From assembly GCA_003154635.1 (NCBI GenBank), contig PMDX01000105.1, positions 272 through 15,506 on the forward strand: 15,235 nucleotides of DNA, read 5' to 3'. The notes beneath the pieces were generated by a model. That model had not been told where the DNA came from and searched no databases. It saw only the letters and a list, made by a program, of their open reading frames with translations. Both the position numbers and the translations under genes were made by a program. This document shows, piece after piece, positions 1-7,033 of the stretch. Each line of letters starts with the position of its first letter. The first letter of the stretch is position 1. This DNA is from Actinomycetota bacterium. GTDB lineage: Bacteria; Actinomycetota; Geothermincolia; Fen-727; Anoxymicrobiaceae.

Positions 1-3000
1 GATGCCGATGCTGCCGGCTCGGTCGCTGACCTGGCCGGTTACGCGGAGGATGCGGGATGCGCCAAGCGCGGCGCCAAGGCGATTGTAATCCCTGGGGAAG
101 ATGGTAGCCTCGAACGTCCCGACGGGGTCTTCGAGCGTGAGGAATTGCATGTACTCGCGTTTCTTGGTGACCGCCCGCCGTTGCGCTATGACCCAGCCGA
201 CGAGGCTGACCGTCTCGCCGAGGTGGCTGTTCAGCTCGGCGCTGTTGACGCGCCCACGGGCAAGTTCGCCGGGCACCAGGATAGTTAGCGGGTGCGCCGA
301 TACGCTGGCCTCGAGGTATTCGAGCTCCATTCGAAGCTTTTGGGCCGGGGTGTAGTCGGGCAGCCGGGGCAGCGCCGTCGGTGGGCTGACTTTGGGTATG
401 CCCAGAGGAAGGGTCGGTTCCGGTCCTGGTTCGAGAGCTTCTCTGCCGCCTGGCCCGGCAGGCGCGCCATCGAGATGGGTGTGATGCACGCCTCCGTTGC
501 CACCGTGGTGGGAGCGGGCCTGGGGGAAGAGCATCGCGAGTTTCCAGAGGAGCTCCGGGCGGGTGTTCTCGAACGAGTCGAACGCGCCGCACTTGACTAG
601 CGTGGCGACCTCTTCCTCGGTGGTCTCGACGCGCGACAGAAAATCCGAGAGAGACGTGAAAGGGAAATGCTCGCGCGCCGCCATTATGCCGTCGACGGTA
701 TAGTGAGTCATGCCCTTGATGCGGTAGAGCCCGAAGTATAGCACGCCACCCTTTACGCGGAAGTCGGGCTCGCTGCGGTTGACGTCGGGTAGCGCGACCC
801 GCACGCCAAGGCGTTTGGCCTCTTCCACATATACAGAGGGGTGGTAGAACCCGGCGTCGTTCACGAGCACCGCCGCCATGAACTCGGCCGGGAAGTGGGC
901 CTTGAGGTACGTGGCCTGGTAAGAGAACTCGCCGTACGTCGCGGCGTGCGCCTTGCAGAATCCGTAGCCGGAGAACCTGGCCAGGCTCTCGAAGAGGGCG
1001 TTGGTCACGGACCCGCTCATTCCCCTCGCCCGGGCCCCCTCGACAAAGCGCGACCTTATGGCCTCCATCTGCCCGGGGGAGCGCTTGTGGGTCATTGCTC
1101 TTCTGAGGTCGTCGGCCTCCGCCGGGGTGAACCCGGCGAGAGCCACCGCCGCGCGCATCACCTGCTCCTGGTAGACGAACGCGCCGAGAGACTCGGAGAG
1201 TATTGGCTCGAGGTCGGGGTGCAGGTACACGAGCGGCTCGCGCCCGGCTCGCCGAAGGAGGAACAGCTCTTTCATGCCGCTGCCCGAGGCGCCGGGGCGG
1301 ATGAGAGCGATCGACAGCGTGAGGTCTTCGATGGTGCGCGGCTTCATCGCCTTAAGGAGCGAGCGCATGGCCGGGCTCTCTATCTGGAAGACCCCGAGGG
1401 TGCGACCCTCGCGAAGCATGTTAAACGTCGGCTGGTCGTCTCGTGGCAGGGTGTCCGGGTCGAGCCTGGCGCCGTGTGTCTTCGACGCCCAGTTGGAGGT
1501 GTCCTCGATGACGGAGAGGCCCTTTTGCCCGAGGATGTCCATCTTTATCAGGCCGAGCCGCTCGATTGGCTCCATGTCGTACTGGGTTATGACCAGGCCC
1601 TTTGTCGCGCGCTCGAGCGGGACAAGGTCGGTGAGAGGTCGGTCGGCTATGACCACGCCGCCCGCGTGTATCGAGAGGTGGCGGGGGAAGCCGTCGAGAC
1701 GGGAGCACGTGTCGAGTATCGTACGGTACGGCTCGCGGTCGGCGGGAAGGCCCCGGTAAGACGGTATCGCGCCGGCGACCGTCTCTATCTGGCTCGCCCG
1801 ACAGTGTGGGATGTTGCGCCCGAACGCGTCGACCTCCTCGGGCGAGAGGCCCATTGCCTTTGCCACGTCGCGCACGGCCATGCGTGCCTTCATCGTGGCG
1901 TACGTGCATATCATCGCGACACGGTCGGCCCCGAACCTCCTGTAAACATAGTCGAGCACCTCGTCGCGCCTGCAGGCGCTCACGTCAAGGTCGATGTCGG
2001 GTGGGTCGTCGCGCGCCGGCGAGAGGAAGCGCTCGAAGTAAAGGTCGTGTTCGAGCGGGTCTATATAAGTGATGCCCAGCACGTAGGCGACCATGCTACC
2101 CGCCGCGGACCCGCGCCCCGCCGCGGGGATGCCGTGCTCGCGGCAGAACTTTGCTATGTCGTAGACGACGAGGAAGTAAGGCGTAAACCCCATCGCCTCG
2201 ATCGTCTTGAGCTCGAAGTGCAGGCGCTCGAGCGCCCGGGCGGGGAGCGGCCTGTAGAGCCTGGCGGCTCCCTCGAAGCAGAGCTTGGTCAGGTGAGAAA
2301 AAGGCGTCTCTCCCGGGGGCAGGTCGGCGGCCGGGAAGAGCCACTCACCCAGCCTGAACCGGAATTCGCAGCTCTCGGCTATCTCGCGCGTGCAGCCGAG
2401 CGCCTCCGGCGCCTCGCTGTAAGGATAGGCGGAAAAGAGTTGTTGCATCTCACCAGGCGGCCGCAGGTAGCAGCCGGCTTCGGCTGACTCGCCCTGGGGG
2501 ATTCGGGTGACTGGACAGATGAGCCGCACGGCGCAGAGAGTGCGGTGGAGCCCGAAGTCGTCGGGTGCCGCGAACGCGACGCGGTTGCTCGCCGCCGGCC
2601 TGACCCCCAGGCGGCGGGCCTCAGCCAGCAAGCGCTCGGCCTCGAGGTGGCTCGCGCGGGTGCCGGCATTGGCCAGCTCCGCGAAGAGCGAATCGCCGAA
2701 GACCTCGCCCAGTGGCTCGAGGAGGGACGCATCGCCGCAGAGGGCGAAGAGGCCCTCTGAGAACGCGGCCAGCCTCTCGATGGAAAGCGGCGCCTCGCCA
2801 AGACGGCGCTCGGTGACTGCACGGCAGAGGTTGCGGTAACCTTCGTCGTTCCTGGCGAGGAGGATGACGTTAGCGCCACCCCCACCCCGGCCCTCCCCCC
2901 TCGAGGGGGAGGGAGAAGATGAGATGGTGAGGTCGCAGCCGATGATGGGTTTTATGCCGGCATGGAGGGCTTTTTCATAGAAGAGGACGGCTCCGTATAG

Positions 3001-3132
3001 CCCGTCGCGGTCGGTAAGGGCGAGCGTGTCCATCCCGCAATCCGCGCAGCGCTCGATGAGGTCGTCTATGGAGCTCCCTCCGTAGAGGAGGCTGAAGTTG
3101 CTGTGACAGTTCAGGTGCACAAACCCGTTCAT
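1..3132 (-). CDS. dnaE2: DNA polymerase III alpha subunit, DnaE2-like, 3'-truncated by window
   Basis: C-family replicative-type DNA polymerase, probably the error-prone paralogue that copies damaged templates. 1044 residues are visible; the C-terminus lies beyond position 1. In order: PHP domain (about 1-200, beginning FVHLNCHSNFSLL); polymerase core with FFL/GRGSAAGS-type motifs and the catalytic PDIDLDV (Asp379 and Asp381 match the E. coli Asp401/Asp403 pair); a conserved IHAGGVVI stretch; a C-terminal OB-fold segment (KKREYMQFLTLEDPVGTFEA) near the window start. PHP metal ligands look degraded: NCH replaces the HxH motif, and TDR replaces TDH. Residues about 70-85 are a Ser/Pro/Gly/Arg insert encoded by a palindromic repeat. 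It is the third gene after lexA and dinB, 52 bp downstream of dinB, so co-regulation is likely. The start ATG fits the family N-terminus but has no near Shine-Dalgarno. The DnaE2 assignment rather than DnaE1 rests on context, because no alignment was run. Confidence 0.9.
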   Translation of the reverse strand, partial: MNGFVHLNCHSNFSLLYGGSSIDDLIERCADCGMDTLALTDRDGLYGAVLFYEKALHAGIKPIIGCDLTISSSPSPSRGEGRGGGGANVILLARNDEGYRNLCRAVTERRLGEAPLSIERLAAFSEGLFALCGDASLLEPLGEVFGDSLFAELANAGTRASHLEAERLLAEARRLGVRPAASNRVAFAAPDDFGLHRTLCAVRLICPVTRIPQGESAEAGCYLRPPGEMQQLFSAYPYSEAPEALGCTREIAESCEFRFRLGEWLFPAADLPPGETPFSHLTKLCFEGAARLYRPLPARALERLHFELKTIEAMGFTPYFLVVYDIAKFCREHGIPAAGRGSAAGSMVAYVLGITYIDPLEHDLYFERFLSPARDDPPDIDLDVSACRRDEVLDYVYRRFGADRVAMICTYATMKARMAVRDVAKAMGLSPEEVDAFGRNIPHCRASQIETVAGAIPSYRGLPADREPYRTILDTCSRLDGFPRHLSIHAGGVVIADRPLTDLVPLERATKGLVITQYDMEPIERLGLIKMDILGQKGLSVIEDTSNWASKTHGARLDPDTLPRDDQPTFNMLREGRTLGVFQIESPAMRSLLKAMKPRTIEDLTLSIALIRPGASGSGMKELFLLRRAGREPLVYLHPDLEPILSESLGAFVYQEQVMRAAVALAGFTPAEADDLRRAMTHKRSPGQMEAIRSRFVEGARARGMSGSVTNALFESLARFSGYGFCKAHAATYGEFSYQATYLKAHFPAEFMAAVLVNDAGFYHPSVYVEEAKRLGVRVALPDVNRSEPDFRVKGGVLYFGLYRIKGMTHYTVDGIMAAREHFPFTSLSDFLSRVETTEEEVATLVKCGAFDSFENTRPELLWKLAMLFPQARSHHGGNGGVHHTHLDGAPAGPGGREALEPGPEPTLPLGIPKVSPPTALPRLPDYTPAQKLRMELEYLEASVSAHPLTILVPGELARGRVNSAELNSHLGETVSLVGWVIAQRRAVTKKREYMQFLTLEDPVGTFEATIFPRDYNRLGAALGASRILRVTGQVSDRAGSIGI
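2891..2913. repeat. GC-rich palindromic repeat inside dnaE coding sequence
   Basis: A near-perfect inverted repeat centred on CTCGAG, with C-rich left arm (CCCTCCCCC) and G-rich right arm (GGGGAGGG); the left arm has one extra C. It is flanked by more C-rich sequence and lies within the reading frame. It encodes low-complexity Ser-Pro/Arg-Gly-Glu-Gly residues between the conserved GCDLTI and ANVILLARNDEGYRNL segments of the PHP domain. Arms of this kind resemble REP-like dispersed palindromes found in many bacterial genomes; a family match could not be tested here. Confidence 0.75.
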
Positions 3133-3184
3133 AATAAGCCAAGCCGTTACCAGCCAAGCCGCGCACGACGGCCTCCTTTTAATC
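3133..3184 (-). promoter_or_regulatory. dinB-dnaE junction with displaced Shine-Dalgarno
   Basis: On the minus strand a strong AAAAGGAGG (3172-3180) follows the dinB stop but lies about 40 nt before the dnaE ATG at 3132. Five bases after it is a GTG (3166-3164) in another frame. That GTG opens 63 codons which overlap the dnaE start. Between the two lies a 15-bp near-duplication (CGGCTTGGCT repeated 15 bp apart). In the dnaE frame no ATG, GTG or TTG exists between the ribosome site and 3132. Either translation is coupled through the overlapping short frame, or this junction contains an indel. Confidence 0.5.
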
Positions 3185-4528
3185 TCACCTGCACCCACGC
3201 CCCGACGGCCCGCGCTCATCGAGGCCGACCACGCGCTTGCCGCCCGGGACGGGCTTGCTGCCGGCGGATGCGCGGGCTCTCTCTTCTATTTCGCTCTTGG
3301 CCGCGAACCCTACGTGGGCCTTGCCTCCAAGGGCTGTGTACTGGCTTACCAGCTCGGCGGTGCTGCCCCTGACAATCGACTCGAAGCCGTACCGCTCGCG
3401 TATGGTGTCGAGGCTCTCGTTGAGGCTGTCGCGTCGGAGGCTGTCGGCCGCCTTGCCGGCGGCGCCGAAGAGCTCGCCCTGGCATCCGGCTCCGACCAGG
3501 CCGGAACAGGCGACCCCCACGAGCCTTATGCGGACCCCTCGCTCGAGAAGCTTTTCGAAGAGCTCGCACGCGACCCCGTAGACGACCTGCTCCTGGTCGG
3601 TAGGCACCTCGAGGGTGCGGAACTTCATGTAAGTGCGGAAGTCGGAATGGCGCAGCTTGACCGCGACGCGGGCGGTGGCAAGGCCGTCTTTTCGAAGGGC
3701 GCGGCAGCACTTTTCGGAGAGCAGCAGCAACGTCGAGCGCACCATGTCGTAGTCTATGGTGTCGGTGTCGTAAGTCGTCTCGCGGCTGACGGACTTGGGC
3801 GTTCTGCCTTCCTCCAGCCTGCGGCGGTCGACGCCGCGGGCGTGCTCGTGGAGCACGCGCCCCCATGACCCGAGCACGCTCTCGAGCGCCTCTACCGGAA
3901 GCAGCGCGAGGTCGCCCACCGTGCGTATGCCGAGGTCGCTCAACGTCGCGTGGCAGACCGGCCCCACGCCGGGAAGCTTTTCGACCGGGAGCGGAGCCAG
4001 GAAGTCGAGCTCTCCGCCGGGCGGTATCTCGAGAAAGCCGTCCGGCTTGGCTGCGGCCGAAGCGACCTTGCTGACCACCTTGGCGGCCGAAAGGCCTGCC
4101 GATGCCGGGAGGCCGAGCTCGTTCTTTATGCGCGAGCGGATCTCGCCGGCTACGTCCGCAGGCTCGCCGAAAGCGAGGCGGCAGCCCGTGAGGTCGAGGT
4201 AAGACTCATCGATGCCCGCGTGCTCGATCAGAGGGGTGTACTCCTCGAGGATATCGCGCACCAGCCTCGAGTAATGGACGTAAGCCTGGAAGTTGCCATG
4301 CAGGAATTCGGCCTGAGGGCAGAGCTTGCCCGCCCTGGCAAGCGGCATCCCGGAGCGGACGCCGGACTTTCGCGCCTCGTAAGAACAGGCGGCCGCAACC
4401 CCTCTCTGGGACGGGTCGCCGCCGACTATGACGGGTACGCCCTCGAGGCCTGGGTCGAGGAGCCGCTCGACCGAGCAGAAGAAGGTATCCATGTCTATAT
4501 GCAGTATCGCTCGCGTTCGACTGGCCAT
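3185..4528 (-). CDS. dinB: Y-family translesion DNA polymerase (Pol IV / DinB type)
   Basis: Template-directed bypass polymerase of 447 residues. Catalytic metal ligands are all present: Asp12 and Asp14 in HIDMDTFFCSVE, and Asp107-Glu108 in GIDESYLDLT. Phe17 is in the steric-gate position. A helix-hairpin-helix-like thumb (LPGVGPVCHATLSDLGIRTVGDL, about 185-207) and a little-finger domain follow. QGELF at 350-354 matches the pentameric beta-clamp binding motif QxxLF and is followed by a roughly 90-residue tail. The intact active site argues against an ImuB-type catalytically dead subunit, although the position between lexA and dnaE is where imuB would sit. The ATG is preceded by GAGGAAATA, and that ribosome site overlaps the lexA stop codon; the 7-bp gap implies translational coupling and LexA control. 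Confidence 0.93.
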   Translation of the reverse strand: MASRTRAILHIDMDTFFCSVERLLDPGLEGVPVIVGGDPSQRGVAAACSYEARKSGVRSGMPLARAGKLCPQAEFLHGNFQAYVHYSRLVRDILEEYTPLIEHAGIDESYLDLTGCRLAFGEPADVAGEIRSRIKNELGLPASAGLSAAKVVSKVASAAAKPDGFLEIPPGGELDFLAPLPVEKLPGVGPVCHATLSDLGIRTVGDLALLPVEALESVLGSWGRVLHEHARGVDRRRLEEGRTPKSVSRETTYDTDTIDYDMVRSTLLLLSEKCCRALRKDGLATARVAVKLRHSDFRTYMKFRTLEVPTDQEQVVYGVACELFEKLLERGVRIRLVGVACSGLVGAGCQGELFGAAGKAADSLRRDSLNESLDTIRERYGFESIVRGSTAELVSQYTALGGKAHVGFAAKSEIEERARASAGSKPVPGGKRVVGLDERGPSGRGCR

Positions 4529-4535
4529 TATTTCC

Positions 4536-5207
4536 TCACAGTATGCGGAGCACGCCCCGCACTTTTCCCTGTATCTCGACCGTGTCGTCGGGGCCGAGGA
4601 TTATCGGTTGCATATCGGGGTTGGCTGGCTGGAGCCTGATGCGGGCGCCCCCTTTGGTGCGCTCCCTGTAGAACTTTTTAAGAGTGGCCTCGTGGCCGCC
4701 GATGAGGGCCACCACGGTGTCGCCGTTGTCGGGGGCCGGCTTTTCCTCGACGACCACGTAGTCGCCGTCGAAGATGCCCTCGTCGATCATCGACCGCCCG
4801 CGTACCTTGAGCGCGTAGCAACCGCGCCCGCCCGCCAGCGCCGGTGGCACCTCGAGCTCGTCGCTGGAGTCGAGCGCCTCTATCGGCTCGCCCGCCGCGA
4901 TGGTGCCCATCAGCGGTATTACCACCCCACCGCCACCACCCGGGACGGCGTTTCGCTCGCGGCCTCGCCCGTCGAGCACCGACCGGCCCGTGGCGGTCAG
5001 CAGCACCGACCGGGCCCGGTCGCGCTGGCGGCGTATCAGGCCCAGCGCCTCGAGAGAGTCGAGGTGCTCGGCCACGGTAGCGACGGATGAGAGACCGAGC
5101 CCCGCCGCGACCTCGCGTATGGTCGGAGAGTACCCCGACCCGCGCCTGTAGTCGCGCATAAACTCGAGTATCTGAACCTGCCTCCTGGTCAATGCCAGCT
5201 CTTTCAT
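4536..5207 (-). CDS. lexA: LexA SOS repressor / self-cleaving serine protease
   Basis: Transcriptional repressor of the SOS response, 223 residues from the ATG at 5207. The N-terminal winged helix begins LTRRQVQILEFMRDY, with the recognition region SPTIREVAAGLGLSSVATVAEHL. The C-terminal S24 peptidase-like domain holds the Ala-Gly cleavage bond in GTIAAGEP (105-106), nucleophile Ser139 in GRSMIDEGIFDGD and general-base Lys177 in EATLKKF. All self-cleavage residues are intact. A GTG at 5216, three codons upstream in frame, is the alternative start. The ATG is preferred because AAAGGTGG sits 5 bases before it and because the protein then begins like other LexA proteins. First gene of the lexA-dinB-dnaE cassette, and probably autoregulated. 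Confidence 0.96.
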   Translation of the reverse strand: MKELALTRRQVQILEFMRDYRRGSGYSPTIREVAAGLGLSSVATVAEHLDSLEALGLIRRQRDRARSVLLTATGRSVLDGRGRERNAVPGGGGGVVIPLMGTIAAGEPIEALDSSDELEVPPALAGGRGCYALKVRGRSMIDEGIFDGDYVVVEEKPAPDNGDTVVALIGGHEATLKKFYRERTKGGARIRLQPANPDMQPIILGPDDTVEIQGKVRGVLRIL

Positions 5208-5240
5208 CGTACCCACCTTTTAGGGCCACCTCCGGTCTTT

Positions 5241-5269
5241 ATGTTACCCGAACAAAAACCGAAAATCAA
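5241..5269 (-). promoter_or_regulatory. lexA promoter with candidate LexA operator in the spacer
   Basis: On the minus strand, TTGATT (5269-5264) and TAACAT (5246-5241) are separated by exactly 17 bp, each matching the sigma-70 consensus at 4 of 6 positions. The spacer contains, on the plus strand, GAAC-N7-GAAA (5250-5264), a one-mismatch version of the direct repeat GAAC-N7-GAAC known as the LexA box of alphaproteobacteria. The Bacillus/actinobacterial palindrome (CGAAC-N4-GTTCG) is not present: its left half is there, its right half is not. Repressor bound here would block polymerase. The operator identity is an inference. Confidence 0.6.
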
Positions 5270-5340
5270 TACCCGGCTTCCGCGGCGGCCGGAAGGGTCG
5301 GACCATGTACAAAACGGGTGCTTCCGGGCCTCCCTTACAA

Positions 5341-5346
5341 TATAAT
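5341..5346 (+). promoter_or_regulatory. -10 element for the lipoprotein gene
   Basis: A perfect TATAAT about 55 bp before the TTG start at 5400. The -35 region (near 5318-5323, GTGCTT) is poor. It is divergent from the lexA promoter across a roughly 130-bp shared upstream region. A 10-codon frame (ATG 5371 to TGA 5401-5403) lies in the leader and its stop overlaps the TTG start. Confidence 0.55.
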
Positions 5347-5399
5347 CTGGGTGAGACACGAAACCCGGCGATGCGTGAGCAACGCTCGAAAGGCAGAGT

Positions 5400-5987
5400 T
5401 TGAGAAAGACCACGGCGATAGTAGCGATCCTAGCGGCGGCGGCCCTGGCTCTTACGCTGCTCGCGGGCTGCGGCGGCGGCGACGAGAAGCAGGCTCGCAC
5501 TTACGTAATGAACGCGCGCAAGATCGGAAAGGCCGCTTCGCAGAACCAGGCGAAACTCACGGAGCAGGCCAAGAACATCAACAAGTACGCCGGCATCCAG
5601 AACCCGACGCCCCAGGATTATGCAGCCATGCAGCAGTTCACGGCCGGCCTTGTGACCCTGGTTGAGGCGACAAACCAGTCGGCCCAGCAGGCGCGTGGCG
5701 AGTTCGAGAAGGTGCTCGACCTCAAGGGCGTGGACAAATACAAGAAATACGCCGAGATCCAGATCGAAGAGCTCCAGCTCGTCAGCCAGCGCTCGAACCT
5801 CGTCAAGGAGTTCGCAGCGATAATGAGCAAGGTCCTCCAGGCCGAGGTGACCGGGGTGCCCCTCGATGCCACCTCGGTTACCGCGTCTCTCGACGAGATA
5901 CTCCAGCAGCGGAACAACCTGACCAAGCAGATCGAAAAGCTGAACGAGCAGGCGATAACGCTTGCCCAGGAGCTCGGGCTCGAGTGA
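5400..5987 (+). CDS. Small helical lipoprotein of unknown function
   Basis: 195 residues from a TTG start with AAAGG six bases upstream. The N-terminus is a lipoprotein signal: basic MRKTT, hydrophobic AIVAILAAAALALTLL, lipobox LAGC with Cys24, then a glycine-rich tether. The rest is Gln/Glu/Lys/Ala-rich and predicted largely helical, probably coiled coil (for example EILQQRNNLTKQIEKLNEQ near the end). It contains no enzyme motif that I recognise. It would be exported and anchored to the outer face of the membrane. The next gene starts about 52 bp downstream on the same strand, so the two may be cotranscribed. Function unknown. Confidence 0.85.
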   Translation: MRKTTAIVAILAAAALALTLLAGCGGGDEKQARTYVMNARKIGKAASQNQAKLTEQAKNINKYAGIQNPTPQDYAAMQQFTAGLVTLVEATNQSAQQARGEFEKVLDLKGVDKYKKYAEIQIEELQLVSQRSNLVKEFAAIMSKVLQAEVTGVPLDATSVTASLDEILQQRNNLTKQIEKLNEQAITLAQELGLE

Positions 5988-6039
5988 CGGACCGAATCGG
6001 AGCCGGACATCCGGCCCGGATGGAATTTGAGGAGAGTTG

Positions 6040-6888
6040 TTGATCACCTGTCCAAAATGCGGAAGGCAACTCGAAGAACAGTGGAAGGTTTGTCCCGGTT
6101 GCGGGCAGGGCCTGAGACAGGGGTACCCCGGCGCGGGTATGACTTCGGGCCAGCATGTCCCGCCAACCCCGCCACCGACACCTCCCGGACAGCCGCCCAT
6201 CTACACGCCACCTGATCAGCAGACGGTCGTGATCCCGCCGCCGGGGCAGTACCCACAGCAGCCACCGCAGCAGTACGGGCAGCACGGCCAATATCAGTAT
6301 CCTCAGCAAAGCCAGCACCAGCAGTACGGGCAGTACCCGCAGCCCGGGTATCCACAGGGTCAGCAGTACACTTCGGCCTACCCCGCCCAGAGTTACGGTC
6401 AGCCGTTAGCGACCGGTTACGAGATCGCCCGGCCCGGGGGCTCAGTCCTGCTCGGCATGTTGACGCTGGTTGCGGGCGGCATTGCCATCGGCTCGACGTT
6501 CCTGGCGTGGATCAGCGCATCCAGCGTAGCGGGCATAAGCGCGAGCGCCTCTGGACTCTTGCTGATGACGAGTGGGTCAGCTCTCGGGGGGAGTGGTTTC
6601 AACATGGTTTTGACCTCCGAGGGCGCGATCTTTTTCACGGGGTTTTTCTCGCTGCTGTTCGGAGCATTGATAGTCATAGCCGCAATCATAACAATGTTCA
6701 GGCGAAGGCCAGGCGGGATCATCGCCTTCTTACTTGCACTGTGTGCAACGGCCATCGCGGCGATCGACGTCACAATGGTGTTCGCCAAGGTCCCGGGGGC
6801 TTCACCCGGCATCGGGCTGTGGATGTTCGCCGGCGCCTCACTTGTTGCCCTCGTGCTAGGGATAATCTCTCTCTCATCATCGAGCTGA
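6040..6888 (+). CDS. Zinc-ribbon, Pro/Gln-rich, multispan membrane protein
   Basis: 282 residues. The N-terminus is a short zinc ribbon with Cys4-Cys7 and Cys18-Cys21 (CPKCG...CPGCG). Residues about 25-125 are a low-complexity linker rich in Pro, Gln, Tyr and Gly, with recurring QQYGQ/YPQ/GQYP units. The C-terminal half has about four hydrophobic spans, the first starting VLLGMLTLVAGGIAIGSTFL and the last ending LVALVLGIISL. The TTG at 6040 is chosen because GAGGAG lies 5 bases upstream; the TTG one codon earlier directly abuts the ribosome site. Such zinc-ribbon membrane proteins are common hypothetical proteins in Gram-positive lineages. The linker is probably cytoplasmic with the ribbon. 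Function unknown. Confidence 0.85.
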   Translation: MITCPKCGRQLEEQWKVCPGCGQGLRQGYPGAGMTSGQHVPPTPPPTPPGQPPIYTPPDQQTVVIPPPGQYPQQPPQQYGQHGQYQYPQQSQHQQYGQYPQPGYPQGQQYTSAYPAQSYGQPLATGYEIARPGGSVLLGMLTLVAGGIAIGSTFLAWISASSVAGISASASGLLLMTSGSALGGSGFNMVLTSEGAIFFTGFFSLLFGALIVIAAIITMFRRRPGGIIAFLLALCATAIAAIDVTMVFAKVPGASPGIGLWMFAGASLVALVLGIISLSSSS

Positions 6889-7033
6889 CACAGAGTGCCT
6901 GCCCGCATGGGAACCACCGGGAGCTCATCAACCGGGCCCCCGGGCCCTCGCCCGTTCTTCGAATCAGCCCGGACCGTTACTCAGATGATATAATCGTCGG
7001 CATCAGGAGTTCTCGCCCGGGGAGGAAAATCAA
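6889..7033 (+). promoter_or_regulatory. Promoter region of the receiver-kinase gene
   Basis: TGA-TATAAT at 6986-6994 is an extended -10 (TGn plus perfect TATAAT), which compensates for the absence of a recognisable -35. GGGGAGGA ends about 7 bases before the GTG start at 7034. Upstream, a GGGCCCCCGGGCCC palindrome (about 6934-6947) could fold, but no T-run follows, so I do not call a terminator. Confidence 0.55.

Noticed and set aside
841..2487. Long plus-strand open frame of 548 codons
   Set aside because: It is antisense to the clearly recognisable dnaE coding sequence, its translation is Arg/Val/Gly-biased with no family motif, and long antisense frames are expected in high-GC genes.
3314..4639. 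Plus-strand open frames opposite dinB and lexA
   Set aside because: They are shadows of the minus-strand genes; no domain motifs and no ribosome sites.
5247..5264. Classical Gram-positive LexA box (CGAAC-N4-GTTCG)
   Set aside because: Only the left half-site CGAAC is present; the right half reads ACCGA, so the palindrome is not supported.
5995..6025. CATCC-GGCCC-GGATG hairpin as terminator after the lipoprotein gene
   Set aside because: The stem is short and no T-run follows; the next gene starts close by, so readthrough is more likely.
5430..6200. 256-codon minus-strand frame opposite the lipoprotein gene
   Set aside because: The opposite strand encodes a protein with a lipobox, ribosome site and promoter; the antisense product is low-complexity and motif-free.
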